From Cephalotus follicularis (Eukaryota; Streptophyta; Magnoliopsida; Oxalidales; Cephalotaceae), in the NCBI GenBank assembly GCA_001972305.1, contig BDDD01002930.1, positions 1 to 64,000 on the forward strand: a stretch of 64,000 nucleotides of DNA, in the 5' to 3' direction. The position numbers and the translations under genes were made by a program. Shown piece after piece: positions 45,393 through 57,479 of this stretch (position 1 is its first letter; every line of letters begins with the position of its first letter). A model generated the notes under the pieces. The model searched no databases, was not told where the DNA came from, and worked only from the letters and a program-made list of their open reading frames with translations.

Positions 45393-46280
45393 AGAATGGT
45401 ACAGAACAGGTGTCTGTGCATGGGTGAAACAGAGTAGGGTAAGTGGTGACAAGTGTCGAACCGTGGCATGCATGAGGGATGCGTGTCACCAGCTACCTTA
45501 ACAGGGAAGGGAGGTGCCTTGCATGACCTCTACCCCTCTTGCAACCTGCAAACAGAAGATTGAAAAGAGAGAAAGTGAGAAAGAAGTGAACATGTGAGAG
45601 AGAGTAGGAGGACATATTGAAGGGAAGTAATGACACGAACTAAGCCTTATATCAGCTGCACATGAGCTGACTGAGTGTTAGAAAACACTGAAGAAGAGGA
45701 GAATTGCTAGAGAATTGTGAAAGCTTGCATTTGAGGATTGGAGGGTTCAAAGAGACTTGAAGATTTTGGAGCTCCCTAGTAAGTTCTCAATCCAAAGTCT
45801 CTGCTGATGTTGATAATGTAACTAGGAGGATGTTAGATATCTTCTGTTAACATGACTAAGGTTAGCAATTCCTAGAATTGAAATGGAATTGGTAAAAGGT
45901 TCAAGAAAAGTGGAGAGATATTGTTAATGTAAAAATGGAGACTTAATGGATTATTAAGAATTTTTGCTTGAACTTGTAATTGTAATGAGAGGATTATTGA
46001 TACTTACTGATATTAATGCATGTGTCCGTAAACATACATGTTATAGATTAAATTCTGCAAATTGGAAGATTGGTTGGTGAAAAGGACTTGGAAACTCAAA
46101 GAGAGAGATCAATCACAATTGATCTCGGGATAGCAATTGAGGTAGGGGTAATGACATATTTTGGAAGATATGAGTATGCATAACATGTATGGTTATTTTC
46201 TGCTTGATTGCATGCACTGATTGGTTTTGTATTTGGCATTGAAATATACAACCTGCTACTGCCGGCATTTTCTGGGCAAA

Positions 46281-46394
46281 GCAGTCGACTGTTCTACATG
46301 ATAGTCGACTACTCAACCTATCCAGTCGACTGTTAAGAGAAACCAGTCGACTACCCAATCAAAACAGTCGACTGTTCTTGAGAACAACCGACTG
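46281..46394. repeat. Palindromic-word cluster 2, G2 5' LTR
   Basis: Six words, e.g. CAGTCGACTG, TAGTCGACTA, CCAGTCGACTG, closing TTCTTGAGAACAACCGACTG. Confidence 0.86.
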
Positions 46395-47718
46395 TCCTGG
46401 GTTAAAATTCTGATATAGGCCCTGTTTTGACCTTAATTTTAATGTAATTAACTTGGCCTTCATATGGATGATTAGAACAATCAATCATGGCCTTATATAC
46501 AGTTACATTTCAGAAGCTAAACAAGTATGCAACCCTTGTGTGAGTTGCACATGAATGACTATGATATGTTAATTACCTCATTGAATGTCTTGAATTGCTA
46601 TTGTGCTTCACTGTTTACTGTATATACTACTGTCATAATTTGTATATACTATCTAAGTGTTCTTCAACACTATTACCACTTATTTTCAATGATCAAACCA
46701 AACTAAGTGCTATAAGCACGGATGTGGGTTTTACTAATGGATTTCAAAATGAAAACTTATGGCCAATGATTTACTACTCCTCCTATGAGAGGTACCTACT
46801 GTTTTGTTCTCCAACTAGGAACCACTATTGTATTGACATCGTTTTCCTCCCATGAGATGTACGATCAATGAATTGTTAAATGTTCTAAAGAAACAACTTT
46901 TATATTGCATACTATAGATATATGTAATATTTCTACTGAATTGTTGAATGGTTTGTCTATGCTTAATGTCGTTACTGGAGTGATGGCAGAGGTCACAGAC
47001 TACGGTGGGGATCCTAGGTGCAAGGAGTTGGCTAGAGTATCACCCAAACTTATCTGCCTTGCAGATCTTATTTGTTAAACTGCCCGCTAACGCCGCCAGT
47101 AAATGTTACCTGATCTATCATCTTCGGTGTGTAGGGTGATAGATAGGTGGTGCGCAGTCAGTGCTAGGAGGTAGCGACATGTGACACCCAACCAAAGTAT
47201 GAATATATTGTACCCATGTGCGGTATTCTTGCATTTGTATAGTCTATGGACACTTGGCATGGTTTCTTATATATTGGAATACTTAAATGTTATTTTAATA
47301 TAAAATGTAATACATGTTGCATTCATATATTCCTTAACATGCATTATCTTCCTACTTAGCCAAGTGAGGGCAACGGCTAACCCCTAGATTAAGCGAAGAC
47401 GTTGGAGGGTGCTGCTGAAGCTTTTGGAGAGCTTCTTTCTATCTTATGGTTGTTATTTTATTATGATGTACTGTATTTGTAATGAACGGTTCATACCCCG
47501 TGATGTTGTTGTACTTCCTTATGTATAAGGATATTGTTGGATTGTGCCTGCACGTAGTATGGGCTGTGTGCGGATGACTTGTATTTTATATTCTGGCTTA
47601 CTGAATGCTTCCGCTTATATATGAATTGTTGAATTGAATTCTGGAATATTATATTTATTTCTGATATCACCATATGTGCTTGTGCCTAATGGAATCGAGG
47701 GGCGGGGTGTGACAGGCA

Positions 47719-47730
47719 TGGTATCAGAGC
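47719..47730 (+). other. G2 primer-binding site
   Basis: TGGTATCAGAGC, four bases after the LTR; exact complement of the 3' end of plant initiator tRNA-Met. Confidence 0.92.
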
Positions 47731-47819
47731 ATATTCCATATATGCTAGCTGGGATAAGTTTCTCGAAAATTAAGTGAAATTGTCTCCTAATGATTATGTC
47801 ATTCCATATAGGAAACCGA

Positions 47820-48434
47820 ATGGACCTACGTAGAGGAATAAGAGGAAGGCGTAGAGCCGATGAAGGAGTCAATGCACCGCCAGTGCACAAACATGATCTG
47901 CCAGCGAATGTAGGAGTGAATGTTTCTCCAGCGCACGATGAGAGGAGTAATTTTGACCGCTTGGCTGACCTTTTCCAATAGCAGATTCAAGCCAATGAGT
48001 CGAATGTGGAAAGGATAACCGATTTCATCCGACAACAGATGACTGCTAGTGCAACTCACATGGAGGAAATGCAAAGATTATTCGTTCAAGTACAACTGAT
48101 TAAACAACCTTCTGGACGGTATAGGCGAGCTTCCAAACAGCCCCGACAGACTGCTACTCAAGATACTTCTCGTTCAAGGACCCCCATTCGAAGCGGTCAC
48201 CCGAATATTGGAGGATGTAATTTTTGTGGTCTTCCAAATCATGAAGAAACTAAGTGCTGGAAGAAGGCAGGGAAGTGCCTGAGATGTGGTTCATCTAACC
48301 ATCGCGTGAATGAGTGTCCCATTGTGAAAGCTGAACCGAGTAGTGATGGAGCTGGTGGAAGTGGTGCGGCTGCTCAACCGCGAGGAAATAGGGGAAAAAG
48401 AATCATGGAAGGTAAGGTTATACTTATCCAATAA
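47820..48434 (+). pseudogene. G2 Gag, internally deleted
   Basis: The start is ATG at 47820 (MDLRRGIRGRRRADE). Codons match G1 through DERSNFDRLADLFQ, then CAG has become TAG (about 47980). The reading continues ITDFIRQQMTASATHMEEM and jumps to the zinc-knuckle region: CNFCGLPNHEETKC, then CLRCGSSNHRVNEC. The whole capsid core (the WIRDLEKIF region of G1) is absent. The frame ends at 48432. Both knuckles are intact here, unlike G1. Confidence 0.88.
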
Positions 48435-48687
48435 GATATAACTGATATGAGGTATAAATGCTAGTGTATTAGTTGGCCTTAGGGTCACATGCTCATTCAT
48501 TGCATCATGATTCTGTATGACTTGCATTGCATTATAGTTTGTTTACATATGCAATTGGAGGCGAATACCCTAACTAGTGATTGCTTGCTGACTGATGTGA
48601 TATTAGATAATAGTGCGATCCCGATAGTGGGAGTTCAACATCGAACAATGATCTGGAACTGCTCCTATATCAAAAGTTCCATACCGA
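48435..48687 (+). other. G2 protease remnant
   Basis: Between gag and RT only about 250 bp remain, where G1 has about 740 bp of protease. Fragments such as TSDCLLTDVI can be lined up loosely with G1 (VTCLLSDTI), but the DSGATH motif is gone. Confidence 0.5.
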
Positions 48688-49935
48688 ATGGCTCTTACCA
48701 AACTGAAGGAGTTGAAGATTCAATTGCAGGATTACCTTGATAAGGGCTTTATCAAACTGAGTGTATCACCATGGGGAGCACCGGTTCTGTTTGTAAAAAA
48801 GAAGGATGGATTGATGCGACTATGCATCGACTACAGGCTGCTAAATCAAGTAACGGTGAAGAACAAGTATCCTCTGCCACATATTGAGGAGTTGTTCGAC
48901 CAATTTCAGGGCTCAACTGTATTCTCCAAACTTGACCTAAGAACAGGTTATCATCAGTTGAGGATCAGAGAGGGTGATGTGGAGAAGACCGCATTTCAAA
49001 CAAGATATGGGCATTACGAATTTCTGATACTGCCGTTTGGTTTGACCAATGCTCCTGCAGCCTTTATGTGTCTGATGAACAAAGTGTACCAACCCTATCT
49101 TGACCAGTTTGTCGTTATATTCCTCGATGACATCCTGATTTATTCAAAGAGCATTGAGGAACACATGCATCACTTGAGGATTGTATTGCAGACACTGCGG
49201 AAAGAACAGCTATACGCCAAATTCAGCAAGTGTGAATTTTGGCTGGATCATGTGACTTTCCTAGGTCACAATGTGTCAAGTGAAGGATTGTCGGTGGATC
49301 CTTCAAAGATTGAAAGTATTGTTGATTGGCCCCAACCGAAGAACGTTACGGAGGTTCGTAGTTTCTTGGGATTGGCTGGCTACTACTGAAGGTTCATCAA
49401 AGGGTTTTCAAAGCTTGCTGCACCTTTGACATAGTTGACTCAGAAGAAGTCAAGTTTTGTGTGGGATGATTCCTATGAGGAAAGTTTCCAAGAGTTGAAA
49501 AGTCGGTTGATTTCGGCTCCAGTATTGGCATTACCGGAGGCCAATGAGGGTTTTACTGTCTACACTGATGCTTCTGTGAAGGGATTGGTATGCGTTCTTA
49601 TGCAACATGGTAGAGTGATTGCATATGCATCAAGGAAGTTAAAACCATACGAGGAAAATTATACCGTACACGATCTTGAGTTGGCAGCCATACTGTTTGC
49701 TTTGCAGAATGGAGGCACTACCTCTATGGTGCTCAGTTTGAGATCTTTACTGACCATAAGAGTTTGAAGTATTTGTTTTCCCAGAAGGAGCACAACATGC
49801 GACAGAGACGATGGGTGGAATTCTTTAATGACTACAACTGCAATATTCAATACCACCCGGGGAAGACGAATGTAGTGGCAGATGCGCTGAGTCAGAAGGA
49901 AATGATTGCTGGAGCAATGGTTTCATAGTGGAAGC
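48688..49935 (+). pseudogene. G2 reverse transcriptase and RNase H, broken
   Basis: RT is open from 48688 to 49389: [44 protein letters not shown] and catalytic [10 protein letters not shown]. Stops follow at YY*RFIKGF (CGA-type to TGA, 49387) and just before LTQKK (CAG to TAG, about 49433). RNase H begins with [14 protein letters not shown] one-base loss at LQ/NGG (about 49707) shifts the frame through [11 protein letters not shown] to [14 protein letters not shown]. Another CAG-to-TAG stop lies at VS*WKLL (49927). Confidence 0.93.
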
Positions 49936-49937
49936 TA

Positions 49938-51252
49938 TTGGAGGAATTTCAGAGATGGAATCCGTTCATGGTTTCCCGAGGAGTTATTGTGCGAAGTCTG
50001 AGAGCACAACCAGAACTTCTGGAGCTTATTCTGACTGCTCAGTATAGTGATTCTGAATTGTGGAGTATTCGTGAGAACCTAGACACTGATTTTGAGTTCT
50101 CCATTCATACTGATGGCATATTGAGGTTCCGAAGAAGGATATGTGTTCCAGATGACGAGAGCATCAAGAATGAACTACTGCAACAAGCTCACAAGTCAAA
50201 ATACAGTGTTCACCCTGGAAGTTCCAAGATGTGGCACGACCTAAAAAAGAACTACTGGTGGAGTGGTATGAAACGAGATATTGTTGAATATGTAGCAAGA
50301 TGTTTGACCTGCCAGAGAGTGAAGGCTGAACATCAGAAACCTGCGGGACTGCTACAATCGTTACCAATGGTTGAATGGAAATGGGAGCATGTGACCACGG
50401 ACTTCGTGTCAGGAACACCGAGGTCACAGAATCAGCATGAGGCAGTGTGGGTAGTAGTGGACAGACTTACTAACTCTGCTCACTTCCTTCCGATGAACGT
50501 GACGTATTCTATCGAGAAGCTTGCTCGATTGTATATCCGGGAGATAGTGAGATTGCATGGGGTGCCAGTCAGTATTGTTTGTGACCGATATGCTAGATTT
50601 ACTTCAAGGTTCTGGAAGAAGTGCCAAACGGCGATGGGAACAACCTTGAACTTTAGCACTGCATTCCACCCACAGACTAACGAACAGTCCGAGCGCACTA
50701 TTCAGACTATGGAGGATATGTTATGGGCTTGCATGATTGATTTTTCTGGGAGTTGGGAGGATCATCTGGCACTGATTGAGTTCTCCTAGAACAACAGTTT
50801 TCACACCAGCATTGGAATGGCTCCCTATGAAGATTTGTATGGAAGAATGTGCAGATCACCTATTTGCTGGGACGAAGTAGGTGAGAGACAAGTGCTGGGA
50901 CCGGACTTGGTACAAGAGACCACTGATAAAGTGGAAATAATCAAGAAGAGACAACTAGCTGCACAAAGTCGGCAGAAGAGTTACGCCGATAGCAAGAGAA
51001 GGAAGCTAGAATTCGAGAAGGGGGATCATGTTTTCCTGAAGATCTCGCATTCAAAAGGAATACACCGTTTTGGCCTCAAAGGGAAGTTGGCTCCAAGGTA
51101 TATTGGACCTTACGAGATACTGGAGAGAGTGGGGGAGGTAGCATATCAAATTGCACTGCCGCCTAGTTTGTCGGATGTGCATCACGTATTTCATGTTTCA
51201 ATGTTACAGGAATACGTACCCGACCCATCTCACATTTTGAGCTACGACCCTG
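49938..51252 (+). pseudogene. G2 integrase, broken
   Basis: A near-complete integrase: the HHCC zinc site ([28 protein letters not shown]), core motifs [36 protein letters not shown] and [12 protein letters not shown] stop lies at EFS*NNSFH (about 50788). The block 50817-51252 covers MAPYEDLYGRMCRSP, the basic linker, the GPY motif (APRYIGPYEILERVG), and HHVFHVSMLQEYVPD. The one differing residue in CDRYARF is not the catalytic Asp. Confidence 0.92.
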
Positions 51253-51440
51253 GATTCATTAGCCTTGATTGACTTATGAGGAAAGACCGACGAAGATAGT
51301 GGATCGAATGGAAAAGGTACTACGGAACAAGACCATTCCTATGGTAAAAGCGCTGTGTCGTTTTCATGGAGCGGAGGATGCTACGTGGGAGCGTGAGGGC
51401 GAAATGATGGAGACATTTGCCCACTTGTTCAGAATGTAAG
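51253..51440 (+). pseudogene. G2 chromodomain, frameshifted
   Basis: After PGFISLD a frameshift (about 51268) moves the frame. The chromodomain is then readable as ERPTKIVDRMEKVL..RNKTIPMVKALC..FHGAEDATWEREGE, ending FAHLFRM before the stop at about 51438. Compared with G1, the aromatic W in KVLW is replaced by C. Binding of methylated histone tails would probably be impaired. Confidence 0.85.
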
Positions 51441-51467
51441 GGCTAAATTCGAGGACGAATTTTCTTT

Positions 51468-51480
51468 AAGGAGGGGGGAA
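51468..51480 (+). other. G2 polypurine tract
   Basis: AAGGAGGGGGGAA directly before the 3' LTR. Confidence 0.88.
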
Positions 51481-51628
51481 TGTAATAACCGCAAATTCAA
51501 TCTGTGTATATTGTACTCTTGATGAATAAAATATGCACTTACTTGAATTTTAATGTCTAATTGTTATATGAATTGTGGTGGTGAATTCAATTGAGAAAAT
51601 AAACTTGAGCAACCAAAGTCAGGTAAAA

Positions 51629-51708
51629 CAGCCGACTGTTACAGGGTAACAATCGACTGCCTGGTTCATAGGGGAAACAACCGACTGCCAAGTGAATACA
51701 GTCGACTG
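51629..51708. repeat. Palindromic-word cluster 1, G2 3' LTR (contracted)
   Basis: Four words. Relative to the 5' LTR, 49 bp are missing, exactly from one CGACTG to another. Confidence 0.88.
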
Positions 51709-52596
51709 GAATGATACAGAACAGGTGTCTGTGCATGCGTGAAATAGAGCAGGGACAGTGGTGACAAGTGTCTAACCGTGGCATGCATGAGGGATGCGTG
51801 TCACAAGCTGCCTTAACAGGCAAGAGAGGTGCCTTGCATGACCTCTATCCCTTCTGCAACCTGCAAACATAAGATTGAAAAGATAGAAAGTGAGAAAGAA
51901 GTGAACATGTGAGAGAGAGAAAGAGGAAATGTTGAAGGGAAGTAATGACATGAACTGAGCCTTATATCAGCTGCACATGAGCTGACTGAGTGTTAGAAAA
52001 CACTGAAGAAGAGGAGAATTGCTGGAGAATTGTGAAAGCTTGCATTTGAGGACTGGAGAGTTCAAAGAGACTTGAAGATTTTGGAGTTCCCTAGTAAGTT
52101 CTCAATCCAAACTCTCTGCTGATGTTGATAATGTAACTAGGAGGATGTTAGATATCTTCTGTTAACATGACTAAGGTTAGCAATTCCTAGAATTGAAATG
52201 GAATTGGTAAGTGGTTCAAGAAAAGTGGAGAGATATTGTTAATGTAAAAATGGAGACTGAATGGATTATTAAGAATTTCTGCTGGAACTTGTAATTGTAA
52301 TGAGAGGATTATTGATACTTACTGATATTAATGCATGTGTCAGTAAACATACATGTTATAGATTAAATTCTACAAATTGGAAGATTGGCTGGTGAAAAGG
52401 CCTTGGAAACTCAAACAGAGAGATCAATCACAATTGATCTCGGGATAGCCATTGAGGTAGGGGTAATGACATATTTTGGAAGATATGAGTATGCATATCA
52501 TGTATGGTTATTTTCTGCTTGATTGCATAAACTTATTGGTTTTGTATTTGGCATTGAAATATACAACCTGCTAATGCCTGCATTTTCTGGGCAAAG

Positions 52597-52710
52597 CAGT
52601 CGACTATTCTTCATGACAGTCGACTACTCAACCTATCCAGTCGACTGTTAAGAGAAACCAGTCGACTACCCAATCAAAATAGTCGACTGTTCTTGAGAAC
52701 ATCCAACTGT
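52597..52710. repeat. Palindromic-word cluster 2, G2 3' LTR
   Basis: Six words as in the 5' LTR, with point changes only (the last has become CATCCAACTG). Confidence 0.86.
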
Positions 52711-54042
52711 CCTGGGTTAAAATTCTGATATAGGCCCTGTTTTGGCCTTAATTTTAATGTAATTAACTTGGCCTAAATATGGATGATTAGAACAATCAAT
52801 CCTGGCGTTATATACAATTACATTTTAGAAACTAAACAAGTATGCAACCCTTGTGTGATTTGCACATGAATGACTATGGTATGCTAATTACCTCATTGAA
52901 TGTCTTGAATTGCTATTGTGCTTCACTGTTTGTTGTATATACTACTGTCATAATTCGTATATACTGTCTAAGTGTTCTTCAATGCTATTACCACTTCTTT
53001 TCAATGATTAAACCAAACTAAGTGCTATAAGCACGGATGTGAGTTTTACTAATGGATTTCAAAATGAAAACTTATTGCCAATGATTTACTACTCCTCCTA
53101 TGAGAGGTACCTACTGTTTTGTTCTCCAGCTGGGAACCACTATGGTATTGACATCGTTTTCCTCCCATGAGATGTACGATCAATGAATTTTTAAATGTTC
53201 TAAAGAAACAACTTTTATATTGCATACTATAGATATATGTAATATTTCTACTGAATTGTTGAATTGTTTGTCTATGCTTAATGCCGTTAGTCGAGTGATG
53301 GCAGAGGTCACTGACTACGGTGGGCATCCTATGTGCCAGGAGTTGGCTAGAGTATCACCCAAACTTATCTGCCTTCCAGATCTTATTTGTTGAACTGCCC
53401 GCTAACGCCGGCAGTAAATGTTACCTAATCTATCATCTTCGGAGTGTAGGGTGATAGATAGGTGGTGCGCAGTCGATTCTAGGAGGTAGCGACATGTGAT
53501 ACCCAACCAAAGTATGAATTGATTATACCCTTGTGCGGTATTCTTGCATTTGTATTGTCTATGGCCACTTGGCATGGTTGCATATACATTGGAATACTTA
53601 AATGTTATTTTAATATAAAATGTCATACATGTTGCATTCATATATTCCTTAACATGCGTTATCTTCCTACTTAGCCAAGTGAGGACAACGGCTAACCCCT
53701 ACAATTTCAGATTAAGCGAAGACATTGGAGGGTGATGCTGAAGCTTTTGGAGAGCTTCTTTCTATCTTAAGTTTGTTATTTTATTATGATGTACTGTATT
53801 TGTAATGAACGGTTCATACCCCGTGATGTTGTTGTACTTCCTTATATATAAGGATATTGTTGGATTGTGCCTGCACGTAGTATGGGTTGCGTGCGGATGA
53901 CTTGTATTTTATATTCTGGCTTACTGAATGCTTCCGCTTATATATGAATTATTGAATTGAATGCTGGAATATTATATTTATTTCTGATATCACCATGTAT
54001 GCTTGTGCCTAACGGAATCGAGGGGCAGGGTGTGACAGATTT

Positions 54043-54217
54043 GGTTGTATGTTTAATTTGTGATCTTGGACATTATTTGGGACTCTTTGAAAATAGGTTT
54101 TAGGGTAATTCTATTTCTTGGGACTTAACTATTTGGTTGGAATTAAAGTTAATGACCCTAATGTTGATAATTCAGATTGAGTGCTTCCGCTGCCATATGA
54201 GCCATAGGTTCCCAAAA
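54043..54217 (+). repeat. C 3' LTR, part after G2
   Basis: Matches 37451-37625 of the 5' LTR and ends GGTTCCCAAAA, followed by the ATATG duplication. Confidence 0.9.
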
Positions 54218-54226
54218 ATATGATCT

Positions 54227-54625
54227 TCGTCAACACCTTGATTATCCTCGTCGATGTGTTGGGAATTGCCATATTGCTGTCAATGCCATACGGACGACGT
54301 CAATGCCAAAAGGTGCAAAATTAATTCATTGATTTAGACGTTGATGTGAAGACATATTGGAGTCAACACCTATGAGGAAGACGTCAACACCATCTTGAGA
54401 CGTCAACGCAAAAGAATGCAAAAATCTGATAGTGACTTAGATGTTAACGTAGAAGGAGAAAGGAGTCAACACAAATGATATTGGCGTCAATGCTATGCGT
54501 ACACGTCAACGCCAATAAAGCAAAAATCAGACAGCAGTTATTGGAGTCAACGTGAAGAACTGAAGGAGCTAACGCATAAGGAGATAGACGTCAATGTCGT
54601 GCGTAAACGTCGACACCCAAGACAG
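54227..54625. repeat. CGTCAACGCC word cluster in S3
   Basis: About 17 words: GACGTCAACACC, GGCGTCAATGC, GGAGTCAACGTG, CGTCGATGTG, AACGTCGACACC and others. The first two copies lie before C, at 27934-27953. The cluster sits upstream of the TATA box, as in S1 and S2. Confidence 0.85.
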
Positions 54626-54735
54626 CCAGACACAAAAATCTGCGACATTTGAAGGTGTTGAAATGCGGAAAACTTTCCTTACTTGATTCCAACGGCGCTT
54701 TGATGATTACAACTGCTATATGATTACAAGAATCC

Positions 54736-54744
54736 TATAAATAG
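54736..54744 (+). promoter_or_regulatory. TATA box of the S3 LTR
   Basis: TATAAATAG in CCTATAAATAGAGG, an excellent plant TATA context, about 110 bp after the word cluster. Confidence 0.75.
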
Positions 54745-55439
54745 AGGTTTGAATCAATGGTGAAGAATATAACAACAACAACAAGAAATCTGGCACACCC
54801 GTTCTCGACAACAACCGACATCCTACCGAGAACGGATATGACATTCCACATGACAATTTAAAAACAACGTCATCAAAGGTAAGTTAAGCTTTCTAAAAAC
54901 TTGAAATTTTTTCTAACTCTTAAATTTTTACGAAAATCGGGCATGTAGTATCTGTATATCGGACTATGCCCCATGTAAATAAAAACACAATTTATATCCA
55001 CACTCCCGAAGGAGGAATCAGCTGATTTTAAATGGGCTCAGCCCTCAAAAATCCACAATTTGAAACAATAAACATGGGTTGGGCTTAGCCTCAACCATAT
55101 AATCAAAGTAAGAAGCATAAATATATAGGGCAAGGCCTTTTAAAAGCAAAACCATAAAAGAAAAACCGTTTATATAAAAACATAAGTAAATGCATAAATT
55201 AAATGTTGATGTAGTTATGTTATGCATGTGTTGAAAACCTGGGAGCATGCCCCACCCTCATGGTCCATCATTCACTGAATAGATCTAACAATCATCTTGC
55301 CTCTATCTGGAAGGGGGAAAGAAAAGGAGGGGGTTAGTCCAAATGACTAAGTGAGTAGAAACAATAAATACATCTCCCATAACTATATACTGAATAAAAG
55401 GAGAAATAAAATAAGCTCAAAGTCGAATGTAAAGTAAAT

Positions 55440-56110
55440 CCACGGTAAGAAATGAAATCAATGATCACAAAAGAAATCAAGATCCAAAAGGATAATCAAA
55501 ATCAACAGAAGATATCAAGATCCATAACAAATCATGACCCACAAGGAATATCGAGATCACAAAGGGTTATCGAGATCTCGATGTGTAAACGAAATCCAAA
55601 ATATAAATGAAGTCCACAATGTAAATAAGAATCACAAGTATAGAAGAAATCTGGGAAAGAGATCTCGATACATAAAAGAAATGCTTGAACTCAACAATAC
55701 AATTAACATATGAATCCATAGAACAATCTCAATGATCAAGTCAATACTCTGACAATCATTTCCACAATTATGAACATGGACATTAACAAGGCTCCATAAA
55801 AGAAACTCAACAGCCAACAATAAATATTCTGTTGAACAAACTCAAATCTCAAGACTCACAAGCACAGTAAAATCAGAGTACATAAAATATCAAGAATCAC
55901 GGATATGATCAATAATCATGAAAAGCACAATGGCAAGACTCCAATGAAATAACCAGTGACTCGACAAGGAAGTCCACTGAACAAATATCGCACAATAGGC
56001 AATAATCAAATATATGAGAGCCGCAACAATATCAAGTATCTGGATAACAAAGCTCAAAGATATGATCATAACTCAAATGACAATATCAATATCAAGAATG
56101 TAATATGTGC
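55440..56110. repeat. Degenerate ATCAAGATCCA array in F1
   Basis: A-rich sequence in which ATCAAGATCC, ATCGAGATC, GAAATCCA and TCACAA recur at roughly 18-22 bp spacing. No coding sequence. F2 has the equivalent at 57480-58130. Confidence 0.55.
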
Positions 56111-57093
56111 CCAAAGAATCATAAACATATAAGAGGATTCCAAGAAAACCATTTTGGAATCATCATATAACAAGCTATATCACATGATAGAATCAAACAA
56201 CGAAGACTATGAATAAGTATGGGAATGAATTTCAAATTTGGTTATCAACGAATCAAATGATTTTTAAGGATCACAATAAAGGCAATATCCATCATCAAGG
56301 AATATCAATAACAAATAAGATAAAGTAAGGAAGGAGATGTTCTACTCACAATACCAATGCCGATTACTACCACGGACTAACTCCTTTAAGCTTTGAATCA
56401 ACAATCGGATCTCCATCTACAATGCCATCGCATAATGTCTCATTAATCCTGACTCTTATGCTTATACACATGAGATGCAAGAAATGCACCTATGAGCCGT
56501 TATATGCATTGAGGAGCCATATGTACCTGATCCTCTACAAATCTTAACAGTTATAACATATAACTCAATCCATCACCCACATTATAACATAATTACCCCC
56601 CTTAGATACATTCAATTTACTTATAGACACTCTTTACTCATTTCAAGGCATCCACTATTACTATCACTACTCCACTTGCATGCACATACAAGAGCTGATT
56701 AGTTCCACTAACTTAGTTTCACTCCTAATTCCCAACACATTAGTTATTACAAACATATTAATACACATCTTACTTCCATCATTCATGCTACTCACAATTC
56801 ATTACCAATAGCTTAATAAACAATTTTGCACAGAAAAAAGAAAGTGAATTGCGACTTACCGAAAAATTGTGGGTCGCCATTGTTTGGAAATCCTCCCTAT
56901 CCTTTGTCATTTTCTTCACACTGCATATACAACACGTATCGTTATGACGTACTCATAGGAAACATAATTTGTCATAATCAGAACTCCGGCCAACTTGCCG
57001 AAGTTTCGGCGACACCCAAAATCGAGCCCCCATAACCGTTGATCAACACATTACTGCTCGAAACTCACTGTGACTCTCCTGGGAACGGGCAGC
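56111..57093. other. F1 remainder before F2; no gene
   Basis: AT-rich to 56900, then a more GC-rich stretch (CCGGCCAACTTGCCGAAGTT) that parallels 60400-60480 of F2. Nothing coding. Confidence 0.6.
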
Positions 57094-57479
57094 TGTCACA
57101 CCCGTTTCCTACCGAGACGGATGCAACAATCACGTGGCAAGCCTCCTTTCGGTGACCACAGCGTGATATCTTAAAACATGAAGTCCGTTTGAATTTATGT
57201 AATCAAATTTGAAAATCCTAAGGTTAAAGTTTCCAAAACTTTGAAAATCCTGGTAGTTATGCTATGCATGTGTTGAAATCCTTGTAGCATGCCCTACCTC
57301 CGTGGTCAAATATCTACAGCAACAACTAGCAATCATCTTGCCTCTATTTGGAAGGGAAGGAAAAGGAGGGGGTTAGTCCAAATGACTAAGTGAGTAGAAA
57401 CAATAAATACATCTCCCATAACTATATAGCGAATAAAAAGAGATATGATATAAGTTCAAAATAGAATGCAAAGTAAATC

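Larger units (their letters stand above)
45117..47714 (+). repeat. G2 5' LTR
   Basis: 2,598 bp, TGTAATAACCGC ... GGGGTGTGACA. Two palindromic-word clusters. A TATA-like TTATATC lies near 45648. Non-coding. Confidence 0.93.
45117..54037 (+). mobile_element. G2: Tekay-like chromovirus with internal deletion
   Basis: LTRs at 45117-47714 and 51481-54037, a clean primer site, a polypurine tract, and an internal region of only 3.8 kb. G1's is 4.7 kb; the missing ~0.95 kb covers most of gag and the protease. The flanks GTTTT (45112-45116) and GATTT (54038-54042) are a 5-bp duplication with one mismatch; the empty site is visible in the C 5' LTR at 37441-37465. Several stops in pol. Confidence 0.94.
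51481..54037 (+). repeat. G2 3' LTR
   Basis: 2,557 bp; same ends as the 5' LTR apart from point changes. Shorter partly because cluster 1 has lost two word units. Clusters at 51629-51708 and 52597-52710. Confidence 0.93.
27993..54217 (+). mobile_element. C: complete but degenerate Ty1/copia element, carrying S2 and G2
   Basis: A perfect 5-bp duplication ATATG flanks it (27988-27992 and 54218-54222). The 5' LTR is 27993-28205 plus 35560-37625; the 3' LTR is 43009-45116 plus 54043-54217. Without the insertions both are about 2.28 kb. The internal region 37626-43008 has a primer site, a long leader, then gag, protease, integrase, RT and RNase H in copia order. Integrase before RT is diagnostic. 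Many stops and frameshifts. Confidence 0.92.

Noticed and set aside
47719-47730. Possible tRNA-Met fragment
   Set aside because: Only the 12-nt primer-binding complement is present; no cloverleaf follows.
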